35,399 bases of DNA from Pseudomonadota bacterium (GTDB lineage: Bacteria > Myxococcota_A > UBA796 > UBA9615): the NCBI GenBank assembly GCA_024229515.1, contig JAAESI010000217.1, positions 1 to 35,399 on the forward strand. The letters run 5' to 3'. A program made the translations under genes and the position numbers. The notes beneath the pieces are model-generated. The model saw nothing but the letters and a program-made list of their open reading frames with translations. It searched no databases and was not told the DNA's origin. Below, one piece after another: positions 23,280-30,903 of the stretch. Each line of letters begins with the position of its first letter. Within the stretch, counting starts at the first letter, position 1.

Positions 23280-24733
23280 CAGTCGAACGTGATCCGCGGG
23301 TCGACGAGCGCGTAGGCGAGGTCCGTCAGGAGCATGCCCACCAGCGTCAGGACGCAGGAGATGAGGAGCACCGCCATCACCGCGTTGTAGTCACGGCCGA
23401 TGATGGAATCGAACATGTACCGGCCCATGCCGGGCACGCCGAAGACCACCTCGACGACCACCGAGCCGGAGATCAGCACCGGCAGGAGCGTCGCCAGCAG
23501 CGTGATGATGGGAATCATGCCGTTGCGGGCGGCGTGCTTCACGATGACGACGACCTCCGGCAGGCCCTTGGCGCGGGCGGTGCGGACGTAGTCAGACCGA
23601 ATGACGTCGAGCATGCCCGTGCGCGCGTAGCGGCTCAGCGCGGCGAGGCTCCCGTAGGCCATGCAGAAGATCGGCAGCACCACGTGCCACGCGACGTCCT
23701 TCATGTACTCCAGGGTCGTCATCTGGGAGGTGTCCAGACTCTCGAAACCGGATGTTGGGAACACCTGGAAGGGGTTGCCCTGGCTCAGGAAGTTCAACAG
23801 CACCACACCCGTGAAGAAGGTCGGCAGGCTGTAGAGCATGAACAGGACCGTGGTCAGCACCCGGTCGGTGTTCGAGTTCCGGTTGACCGACGACCAGACC
23901 CCCAGCGGCACCGACACGAGGTACGCGAGGATGACGGCGGTGAAGGCCAGCGTGATCGAGTAGCGCAGCTTGCTGAACACGGTCTTGATGACCGGCTGCT
24001 TGTCGCGGTGGCTGATGCCGAAGTCGAGGCGGATGAGGTTGCCCCAGTACTTCGCGAACCGCGTGTCGAGGAAGAAGATCGCCGCCTTGTCCTTGCCCGA
24101 GTAGTCCCACTGGTCGGCGCGGTCGGCGTGCCACTGGACCCAGAAGGCGGTCACTTCGGCCACGCGCGCGGCGTCGTCACTGGCGACGTACCGCCAGGTC
24201 AGGACCTCGGTGTTCTCCGTGGCGCGGACGCGGTTGGTCTCCCGCTCGGTGTCCGTGAGCGCACGGCCCGTGGGGTTCAGGAGCGATCGCTGGGCGTGGG
24301 TGGTGAGCCGCTGCGAGGCGAGGGCCCGCACCTGGGGCTCAGCGTCGTTCTGGAGCAGGTCGATGAGCGCCGGGATGGCGTACCAGCCCCAGTTCTCCAG
24401 GTCCTCCATGAGCGCGATGCGCTTGCCCGTGGAGACCTCCCCGTCCAACTCCAGCAGCTGCCGCAGCGAGGACCGGATCCTGTCCGTGTCCAACCCGAAG
24501 CGGGTGTTGAACAGGATCGGCTTGTCGTAGTTGAACTGCTCCTTGAAGAGCCGGTAGCTCTCCCGCTGCTGGCCCGACAGCTGGCTGCTCTGGCCTGACT
24601 GGGCGTCCCCCGCGACCATCGCCGCCGCGGCAGGGTTGCCGGGAGCGAAGTTCAGCACGAGGAACACGATCAGGCTGACGGCCAGGAACGTCGGGATCAT
24701 CAGCAGGGTGCGCTTGATCGCGTAGGTACCCAC
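23279..24733 (-). CDS. Peptide ABC transporter permease (OppB/DppB type) with helical insertion
   Basis: This 484-residue permease starts with the OppB-type first helix (MGTYAIKRTLLMIPTFLAVS) and ends with a normal transmembrane domain carrying DFGISHRDKQPV, a LRYSITLAFTAVILAYLVSV helix and the EAA loop (YVRTARAKGLPEVVVIVKHA). Ordinary family members have about 310-340 residues. Here roughly 145 residues are inserted in the periplasmic loop after helix 1 (about 80-225). Part of the insert, IPALIDLLQNDAEPQVRALA, resembles a HEAT-type helical repeat. It lies in the peptide-import operon between the binding-protein gene and the OppC-like gene. The insertion could contact the binding protein; that is an inference. 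Confidence 0.9.
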   Translation of the reverse strand: MGTYAIKRTLLMIPTFLAVSLIVFLVLNFAPGNPAAAAMVAGDAQSGQSSQLSGQQRESYRLFKEQFNYDKPILFNTRFGLDTDRIRSSLRQLLELDGEVSTGKRIALMEDLENWGWYAIPALIDLLQNDAEPQVRALASQRLTTHAQRSLLNPTGRALTDTERETNRVRATENTEVLTWRYVASDDAARVAEVTAFWVQWHADRADQWDYSGKDKAAIFFLDTRFAKYWGNLIRLDFGISHRDKQPVIKTVFSKLRYSITLAFTAVILAYLVSVPLGVWSSVNRNSNTDRVLTTVLFMLYSLPTFFTGVVLLNFLSQGNPFQVFPTSGFESLDTSQMTTLEYMKDVAWHVVLPIFCMAYGSLAALSRYARTGMLDVIRSDYVRTARAKGLPEVVVIVKHAARNGMIPIITLLATLLPVLISGSVVVEVVFGVPGMGRYMFDSIIGRDYNAVMAVLLISCVLTLVGMLLTDLAYALVDPRITFD

Positions 24734-24754
24734 GTCGTCGGTCTCCGATCGGGC

Positions 24755-26692
24755 CTACTGAGGCGCCAGGTACCAGGCCTTGTGGTTCCGGTAGGGGCGG
24801 ACGAGGTTGAACTTCACGTTCCCCATCTCCGGCTGCCAGAACGCGGGCCGCTTGCGCGTGAAGAAGAAGGTGTAGGGCTGTTCCTCGGCCAACAGCTGGT
24901 GGAACCGATTGGCCAGCTCCACACGCTTGGCGTGGTCGAAGGTGATCTCCAGCTCCTCGATGATGGCGTCCGCCTCCGCGTTGTCGAAGCCGACGTGGTT
25001 GGAGCTGCGGGGGATGTCGACCTGCTTGCTGTGCCAGATCTGGTTGAAGCCGGAGACGTCCGGGCCGCCGACCCAGGCCAGCGTGACCGCGTCGAACTCA
25101 CGGTCGTGCACGTCCTTGAGGAGCAGGCTCCACTCCAGCGGCACAACGTTCATCTTGACGCCGATCTGGCTGAGGTCTTCCTTGAAGATGGTTCCCACCG
25201 TCCGGTACTCGTTGCTGCTGCCGTAGACCGTGAGGTTGAACTCGAACTTCTTCCGTTCGCCGTCGATCTCCTTGTCCCGGATGCCGTCGCCGTCGGTGTC
25301 GGACCAACCGGCTTCGTCCAGCAGCTGCCCCGCGAGCGCGAGGTCGAACTTCGGTGCCTTGACCGAGTGGTCGTAGAAGGGGAGGAACGTCGGCATCGGG
25401 CCGGTGGTCCGCTCGCCCAGGTTCATGAACACCTCCTCCAGGAGGCGATCCGCGTCGAACGCGTGGGTCAGCGCTCGGCGCACCCGCTTGTCCGCGAACA
25501 TCGGCTTGCGCATGTTCCAGCCGATGTAGAACCAGCTGTGCTCCCACCACTCGCCGGGGGTCAGGGTGCCGTCCTTGAACGGCGAGTCCGGCGCACCGTC
25601 CAGCACCTCCGTGCGGTACTGACCGGGTTGCAGGTAGGCCAGGTGGAGCTCCTTGGTGCGGAGCTTCCGGGGCGGCTGGTTCTGGTCGCTGAGGATGAGG
25701 TAGACGACCTTGTCGAAGGCGTTGCCGCCCATCGGGTAGCGGGGGTTTCGCTCGAGCACGATCTTCACGCCCGATTCGAACTCCGTCATCTGGTAGGGGC
25801 CGCAGCCGAGCGCCAGCTTGTACCAGTGGTCCTGGACCTTCTGGCCGATGATGGCGTCGTCGTAGCGGACGCCGCCCTGGTCGAAGGCGTAGAGGAACTC
25901 GGGGTAGGGGACGAGGCTGGGAATCGCGACGTCGCGCGTGCTGAACAGCTTGGTGCTGAACTTGACCTCGAAGGTGTAGTCGTCGGTCGCGCCGTAGCTG
26001 ACCATGTCCTCGAAGTAGGACCGCAGGGGCGCGCAGCCGGTGACCTGGGCGTTCATGCAGACATCGAGCATGAACTCCACGTCGTGCGCGGTGACCTTGT
26101 GCTCGCCCTTGAGCCAGTCGAACGTGCCCGAGCCGTAGTCGACCACCGGGCTCTGCCACCACATGTCCTCACGCAGCTTGAAGATCCAGGTGAAGCCGTC
26201 GTCCGGCGACGTCATCGAGTAGGCCGTCTCCGGCCCCCACTTGCTGGTGTCCGCCTTGTGCCGCTTGATGAGGTAGGGGCTGACGAACTCGTGGACCTCC
26301 GTGACGTCCGCGCCGTTCTCCGCGAGGGGGTTGAACCCCTTGGGGTCGCTGCCGAAGTGCAGGTACAGCGTGCCGCCCTGCTCCGCGTCCTGGGGGAGCC
26401 AGGCGACCGTGTCGCGGACGAGGAGGTTGGACGGGTTCTGCAGGGCCGCCGTCATGTAGTCGGGCTCGGGCACGCCCCAGATGCCGCCGCTGCTGCGGGG
26501 GGTGTCGACGCCGCTGCCGCCGCCCGCGAGGGCCCCGGACTCGATGGCCGACTCGATCGACTCCAGCCGTTCGATCAGCTGGATCAGCTTGGCTTCGGTG
26601 CGGTTGACCTGCCAGACGTTGATGACCACGACGGCCAGCAAGATCGTCATGAGGGCAATGCCCACAATGCTGCTCAGGAATCCTCGATTCAT
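24755..26692 (-). CDS. Peptide-binding protein (SBP family 5), membrane-anchored
   Basis: This 645-residue protein belongs to the DppA/OppA family of extracellular solute-binding proteins. Residues about 95-560 include GGTLYLHFGSDPKGFNPLAE, the family segment DGFTWIFKLREDMWW, a GCGPYQMTEFESGVKIVLER motif, VRRALTHAFDADRLLEEV and LLDEAGWSDTDGDGIRD. There is no lipobox or clear signal-peptidase site. Instead the N-terminus is an uncleaved-looking helix (SSIVGIALMTILLAVVVINV) followed by a short coiled coil (TEAKLIQLIERLESIESAIE). That predicts anchoring in the inner membrane, facing the periplasm. It is the first gene of the six-gene operon, with GAGGAG just before the ATG and a strong promoter upstream. 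Confidence 0.93.
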   Translation of the reverse strand: MNRGFLSSIVGIALMTILLAVVVINVWQVNRTEAKLIQLIERLESIESAIESGALAGGGSGVDTPRSSGGIWGVPEPDYMTAALQNPSNLLVRDTVAWLPQDAEQGGTLYLHFGSDPKGFNPLAENGADVTEVHEFVSPYLIKRHKADTSKWGPETAYSMTSPDDGFTWIFKLREDMWWQSPVVDYGSGTFDWLKGEHKVTAHDVEFMLDVCMNAQVTGCAPLRSYFEDMVSYGATDDYTFEVKFSTKLFSTRDVAIPSLVPYPEFLYAFDQGGVRYDDAIIGQKVQDHWYKLALGCGPYQMTEFESGVKIVLERNPRYPMGGNAFDKVVYLILSDQNQPPRKLRTKELHLAYLQPGQYRTEVLDGAPDSPFKDGTLTPGEWWEHSWFYIGWNMRKPMFADKRVRRALTHAFDADRLLEEVFMNLGERTTGPMPTFLPFYDHSVKAPKFDLALAGQLLDEAGWSDTDGDGIRDKEIDGERKKFEFNLTVYGSSNEYRTVGTIFKEDLSQIGVKMNVVPLEWSLLLKDVHDREFDAVTLAWVGGPDVSGFNQIWHSKQVDIPRSSNHVGFDNAEADAIIEELEITFDHAKRVELANRFHQLLAEEQPYTFFFTRKRPAFWQPEMGNVKFNLVRPYRNHKAWYLAPQ

Positions 26693-26734
26693 GGCTCCTC
26701 GGGGGGTCCGGCCCTTCGGCCGAGCGAAGGCGAA

Positions 26735-26763
26735 ACCCTACGCGCGGGACGGGGCTGTGTCAA
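26735..26763 (-). promoter_or_regulatory. Promoter of the peptide-import operon
   Basis: On the minus strand TTGACA, 17 bases, TAGGGT, then TTCGCC. It is the closest match in the window to the sigma-70-type consensus, 42 bases upstream of the binding-protein ATG. Confidence 0.7.
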
Positions 26764-26776
26764 CGGACGCGAGTCG

Positions 26777-26800
26777 CCTGAAAAGGTCACTGGTTTCAGG
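26777..26800 (-). terminator. Hairpin after the efp-epmA operon
   Basis: CCTGAAA and TTTCAGG form a perfect 7-bp stem with a 10-base loop, 17 bases beyond the stop of the FG-GAP lipoprotein gene. A run of four T lies in the descending arm on the minus strand but no U-tract follows, so this is only a candidate. Confidence 0.4.
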
Positions 26801-26817
26801 GAGTTAGCTGGCCCCGC

Positions 26818-28335
26818 TCAGTCGTCCTCGGACAGAACCGTCACCGCCCCCGAGTTGGGAGGGGCTAGGACGTGCTCCGTGACGGCCCCTGAGGGCCAGC
26901 TCACGGTCACGTGGCGGTCCTCGTCACACCCCGGGACGCCGAAGTGCAGGGCGGGCTCCCCCTGGCTCAGGACTGAGGGCGCGCCGGAGCGGTACCGGAC
27001 CCGGGTCACCCCGCACGCTTCGACGGCCACGGTGGCGCCGACCCCCTCGGGGTTGCTGTCGGTGCCGCGCAGCCGGATCCGGGCGGCGGTGGACGGCTCC
27101 TCGCTTCCGGTGCCGAGGTTTCGGTAGACGCGGGTGGTCGAAGAGCCGCGGCTGGCGACGATGAGGTCGACCCGTCCGTCCCCGTCGAGGTCGCCCTTGG
27201 CGGCCCCCATGCCGGCGCCGCCGTCGGCGATGCCGTACAGCCCGGCGCGGTCCCGAAACTCCGGGAACTCGACCGGCGAGGCGGGGTGGGGGATGTAGAA
27301 GCGGTTGTTCTGGCGGGGGCTCGCGATGAGGCCGTCGATCTCCTCCAGATCGCCGTACAGGCCGCCGTTGACGACCAGCAGCTCCTCGCGCCCGTCGTCG
27401 TCGGTGTCGACCCAGAGCGTGCCCCAGCCGGCGGCCCCGGTGTTGTTGGTCGTGCCGGTCGCGGCCGAGACGTCGACGAAGGAGCCTTCGCCGTCGTTCC
27501 AGTACAGCGAGTGGTGGCCGATGTTGGTGACGTAGAAGTCCGGCGCGCCGTCCTGGTCGAAGTCGGTGACGGCGATGCCCATCGCGTTCTTGATGTTGGG
27601 GAAGCCGAGGTCGGCGGTGACGTCGGTGAACTCGAAGTCCCCGTCGTTGCGGAAGAAGAGGTCCGCCTGCGGCTCGAACTCGGGGGGCACGTCGGTGCCG
27701 AGGTACAGATCCGCGAGCCCGTCGCCGTCGGCGTCCAGGAAGGCGGCGGCCCAGGAGCGCTGCAGCCCGTCGAGGGGGAGCCGGTCCGACAGGTCCTCGA
27801 AGGTGCCGTCGCCGCGGTTGCGGAGCAGGTTGGAGCGCCCCTCGTGCAGGCCCGTGAGCATCAGGTCGAGCCAGCCGTCGTGGTCGACGTCCTCGCAGGT
27901 GACGCTGGACTGCCCGGACAGGTCGAACCCGGCGAAGAAGAACTCGGAGGCGTCGGCCCAGTAGCCGCCGCCATTGCCGACGAGGAAGCGGGTGGGGCCG
28001 GAGTTGTCGGTCACCACGATGTCGACGTCGCCGTCCTGGTCGAAGTCGGCGGCCGCGCAGCCGGTGCCGGCTCCGTCGATGTCGAGGCCGAGCTCCGCGC
28101 CCCGTTCTTCGAACACGCCGACGTCGACGTTCTCGTAGTAGTGGTTGGGGCCGGTGCGCACGAGCAGCACGTCGTTGTCGCCGTCGTCGTCGCCGTCGAA
28201 GATGCAGATGCCGCGAGCCTCGGTCTGGCCGAAGCCCCAGTCCTCCTCGACCGTCTCGAAGCCCTGGAACTCCCCCGGCTTGGGGCTGCAGCCCGCCAGG
28301 AGGAGGAACACCAGAATCGTCGCGGCCGTCCTCAT
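26818..28335 (-). CDS. FG-GAP/VCBS-repeat lipoprotein with ASPIC/UnbV C-terminus (CRTAC1-like)
   Basis: This 505-residue protein has the signal peptide MRTAATILVFLLLAGC (lipid site Cys16). At least seven calcium-loop repeats of the FG-GAP type follow, for example DGDDDGDNDVLLV, DFDQDGDVDIVV, DADGDGLADLYLG and DLDGDGRVDLIVA, which together predict a seven-bladed beta-propeller. The C-terminal 90 residues (RIRLRGTDSNPEGVGATV to VSWPSGAVTEHV) match the ASPIC/UnbV domain, as in CRTAC1-like proteins. It is probably surface-exposed and calcium-stabilised; no ligand is known. ATG 28335 overlaps the upstream stop (TGATG); a GTG one codon earlier is also open. It is the last gene of the efp-epmA operon. 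Confidence 0.9.
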   Translation of the reverse strand: MRTAATILVFLLLAGCSPKPGEFQGFETVEEDWGFGQTEARGICIFDGDDDGDNDVLLVRTGPNHYYENVDVGVFEERGAELGLDIDGAGTGCAAADFDQDGDVDIVVTDNSGPTRFLVGNGGGYWADASEFFFAGFDLSGQSSVTCEDVDHDGWLDLMLTGLHEGRSNLLRNRGDGTFEDLSDRLPLDGLQRSWAAAFLDADGDGLADLYLGTDVPPEFEPQADLFFRNDGDFEFTDVTADLGFPNIKNAMGIAVTDFDQDGAPDFYVTNIGHHSLYWNDGEGSFVDVSAATGTTNNTGAAGWGTLWVDTDDDGREELLVVNGGLYGDLEEIDGLIASPRQNNRFYIPHPASPVEFPEFRDRAGLYGIADGGAGMGAAKGDLDGDGRVDLIVASRGSSTTRVYRNLGTGSEEPSTAARIRLRGTDSNPEGVGATVAVEACGVTRVRYRSGAPSVLSQGEPALHFGVPGCDEDRHVTVSWPSGAVTEHVLAPPNSGAVTVLSEDD

Positions 28336-29378
28336 CACGGAACGAGCTCCCCGTCGTCCCAGCTCAGCGCGATCCCGTACACGCCGAACTGAGGCACCCA
28401 GTGAGAATACGACAGGTAGTTCTCAGCCCAGTACGCCGGCTGGGCCATGTGGGTGTCGATGTGCTCGATGTAGCTGTCGCTGAACTGCTGGTCGCCGGTC
28501 GCCCGGTACAGCGACCACAGCCCCCAGGAGCGGCTGAAGTTCAGGCCCCCCGGGTGGGCGTTGGGGAACTCCGTCAGCGGCTCCAGGACGAGCACCTCGG
28601 GCACCCACTCCTCGATCCAGGCGGCCGCTTCGTCCTGCGGCAGGATCTCGACGATGGCGCGGGCCAGGTGCAGGCACGGGGGGAAGAACTCGCTGATGTT
28701 CTCCGCGTCGTCCTGCACCAGGCAGGCGTCGCTGCGGGGGACCGCCTCGTCGCGGATCCAGCCGGCGACGCGGTCAGCGCCTTCGTCATCGCCGAGGTGG
28801 CGGTAGTGCTGCCACAGGTTCAGGGCCGCCCACGACGGGTTGTCGTACTGCGGTGCATCGATCGCGTACTGCCAGATCGGCGGCTGGCTGAGGTGGCTGT
28901 CGAGCGCCTCGGCCACCGGCTCGGTCAGCGGCATCAGGTCGTCGTCGCCGTTGCGCGCTCGCTCCCGGGCGAGGGCGAGGAACCAGGCGTAGCCGTAGGG
29001 GAGCTCGGAGAACAGGAGGTTCCCGTTGGTCAGCAGCGTGAGCTCGTCAGCGACGTCGGCGGGGTTCAGCAGCTCGTCGGCGAGGTCGGCGTAGATGGCG
29101 TCCCCGGTCATGCGGTGCAGGGCGAGCAGGGAGAACACGCCGTGGACCGCCGAATGCCAGTCGTAGCAGCCGTCGAAGACGGGCCAGGAGGTGTCGTTCT
29201 GGGCGGTGCAGTCGAGGATGGGCACCCCGAGCTCGTCCAGGTAGTCGAGCCGGTCCTCGAAGAACGAGTCCAGCAGCGGGTTGGGGGGATCGTCGTCCGG
29301 CTCGTCGATCGGGCCGGACGACGGGCAGCCGGTCAGCAGCAGCGCGGCCGCGGCGAGGGCGGTGCGAAGCGTGTTCAC
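28335..29378 (-). CDS. DUF2891-type lipoprotein
   Basis: This 347-residue protein has a short signal peptide, MNTLRTALAAAALLLTGC (lipid site Cys18), and an acidic/Pro linker. The rest is almost all helical, as in alpha/alpha-barrel proteins. It has the features of DUF2891: DGCYDWHSAVHGVFSLLALH (residues 69-88), LPYGYAWFLALARE, FFPPCLHLARAIVEILPQD, HPGGLNFSRSWGLWSLYRAT and a final NYLSYSHWVPQFGVYGI. Conserved His, Trp and Asp residues suggest a carbohydrate-active or binding role, but none is established. The GTG start overlaps the epmA stop (GTGA). Family members are usually cytoplasmic-sized proteins of similar length; here it is exported. The family call is from motif memory. Confidence 0.75.
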   Translation of the reverse strand: MNTLRTALAAAALLLTGCPSSGPIDEPDDDPPNPLLDSFFEDRLDYLDELGVPILDCTAQNDTSWPVFDGCYDWHSAVHGVFSLLALHRMTGDAIYADLADELLNPADVADELTLLTNGNLLFSELPYGYAWFLALARERARNGDDDLMPLTEPVAEALDSHLSQPPIWQYAIDAPQYDNPSWAALNLWQHYRHLGDDEGADRVAGWIRDEAVPRSDACLVQDDAENISEFFPPCLHLARAIVEILPQDEAAAWIEEWVPEVLVLEPLTEFPNAHPGGLNFSRSWGLWSLYRATGDQQFSDSYIEHIDTHMAQPAYWAENYLSYSHWVPQFGVYGIALSWDDGELVP

Positions 29379-30313
29379 AGGGCCACCCGAAAGGTGCGCA
29401 CATCGCCGATGTCGTCGGCCCCCGTGAGCACCATGAGCAGCCGATCGAGGCCGAGGGCGTTGCCGGCGCAGTCGGGCAGGCCGCGCTCCAACGCGCCGAG
29501 GAAGTCCTCGTCGACGGGGTAGGGGTCTTTGCCGAGCTCGATGCGGGCGGCGTTGTCGCGCTCGATGCGGGCGCGCTGCTCGGATGCGTCGGTCAGCTCG
29601 TGGTAGCCGTTGCACAGCTCGGCGCCCCGCCAGTACAGCTCGAACCGGGCCGCGCTGACGGCCCCGTCGGCGTCCCGTCCAGGGCGGACGCGCGCGAGGG
29701 CGGCGCGGGATGCGGGCCAGTCGGTGACGAACACGGGGCGATCCTTGCCCAGTTCACGCTGCACGACGAGCGCGATCACCAGGTCTTCGAGATCGGCGTC
29801 GGACGCCTGCTTCGGCGCCCTGGTGCCGGAGGCCCGCAGTAGCATCCCGTACCGGCGGCGCTCCGCCGTCGTGGGGTCGAACCCGGCGTGGCGGTCGAAG
29901 GCCTCGCGGTAGGTGATGCGGTCGAACGGGGCGCCATCGCCCAGGGAAACGTCGAGGGCGGCGGCGGCGTGGCGCACCAGCGCCTCGGTCTCGTCCATCA
30001 GGGCGGCGTCGTCGGCCCCCGGCACGTACCACTCGAGCATGGAGAACTCCGGCTCGTGCCAGGCCCCCACTTCGCCGGCCCGCCAGGCTTTCCCGAGCTG
30101 GTGGATCGGGCCGGATCCGTCCGCCAGCAGCCGCTTCATGTGGTACTCGGGGGAGGTCGCGAGGTAGCCGCCGCCGGCTTCGATCGCGTCCAGGTGCACG
30201 TCCACGCCGGGGGAGCGGACCAACGCGGGGGTCTCCACTTCGAGGGAGCCTCGCGCGTCGAGGAAGCCGCGGATCGCCCGGATCATCGCGGCACGCTGCT
30301 GCAGCCGCAGCAC
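29375..30313 (-). CDS. epmA: EF-P--(R)-beta-lysine ligase EpmA (PoxA/GenX)
   Basis: This 312-residue truncated class II lysyl-tRNA synthetase homologue attaches (R)-beta-lysine to EF-P. It lacks the anticodon-binding domain and keeps the catalytic core: VETPALVRSPGVDVHLDAI (motif 1 region), HQLGKAWRAGEVGAWHEPEF then SMLEWY (motif 2), GAELCNGYHELTDASEQRAR, and motif 3 GNALGLDRLLMVLTG. Length is that of EpmA, not LysS (about 500 residues). The GTG start lies four bases after the efp stop. With efp immediately upstream and epmB nearby, the function is well supported. Confidence 0.95.
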   Translation of the reverse strand: MLRLQQRAAMIRAIRGFLDARGSLEVETPALVRSPGVDVHLDAIEAGGGYLATSPEYHMKRLLADGSGPIHQLGKAWRAGEVGAWHEPEFSMLEWYVPGADDAALMDETEALVRHAAAALDVSLGDGAPFDRITYREAFDRHAGFDPTTAERRRYGMLLRASGTRAPKQASDADLEDLVIALVVQRELGKDRPVFVTDWPASRAALARVRPGRDADGAVSAARFELYWRGAELCNGYHELTDASEQRARIERDNAARIELGKDPYPVDEDFLGALERGLPDCAGNALGLDRLLMVLTGADDIGDVRTFRVAL

Positions 30314-30317
30314 GGAG

Positions 30318-30887
30318 CTACCGCTTGACGCGCTCGACGTAGTCGCCGGTGCGGGTGTCGATCTTGATCCACTCGCCCTGGTTGACGAAGAGCGGGACGT
30401 TGATGCTAGCGCCGGTGCTGACGACGGCGGGCTTGCTCCCGCCCTGGGCGGTGTCGCCCTTGACGCCGGGGTCGCACTGCGTGATTTCCAGCTCCACGAA
30501 GTTCGGCGGCTCGGCGCTCAACGGGTTGCCGTTGAACGTCAGAACCTTGCACTCCATGTTCTCTTCCATCCAGTTGGCGGCGTCGCCGAGGGCGACCTTG
30601 GACATCTGGATCTGGTCGTAGGACGCGGTGTCCATGAAGTGGAAGTCGGTGCCGTCGGAGTACAGGAACTGGCAGTCCCGCTCCTCGATGTCGGCCTTGG
30701 GGAGCTTCTCGTTGGACTTGATCGTGCGCTCGATCGTGTTGCCCGTGATGTAGCTGCGGATGCGGATGCGGGTGAACGCCTGACCCTTGCCGGGCTTGAC
30801 GAAGTCGGACCCGACGATCTGGTACGGGTTGCCATCGATCAGGACTTTGACGCCCTTGCGCAGATCGGTGTGGCTCAGCATCGACAT
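30318..30887 (-). CDS. efp: Translation elongation factor P
   Basis: This 189-residue three-domain factor binds stalled ribosomes and promotes peptide-bond formation at consecutive prolines. Domain I carries the loop SDFVKPGKGQAFTRIRI; Lys34 (KPGKGQA) aligns with the beta-lysylated Lys34 of E. coli EF-P. Domains II and III follow, with ERDCQFLYSDGTDFHFMD and INVPLFVNQGEWIKIDTRTG then DYVERVKR. It is the first gene of an operon with epmA, matching the lysine-loop (not arginine-loop) type. GGAGG lies eight bases before the ATG. Its promoter sits inside the 3' end of the upstream beta-helix gene. Confidence 0.97.
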   Translation of the reverse strand: MSMLSHTDLRKGVKVLIDGNPYQIVGSDFVKPGKGQAFTRIRIRSYITGNTIERTIKSNEKLPKADIEERDCQFLYSDGTDFHFMDTASYDQIQMSKVALGDAANWMEENMECKVLTFNGNPLSAEPPNFVELEITQCDPGVKGDTAQGGSKPAVVSTGASINVPLFVNQGEWIKIDTRTGDYVERVKR

Positions 30888-30903
30888 CGGTACGTCCTCC
30901 GAC

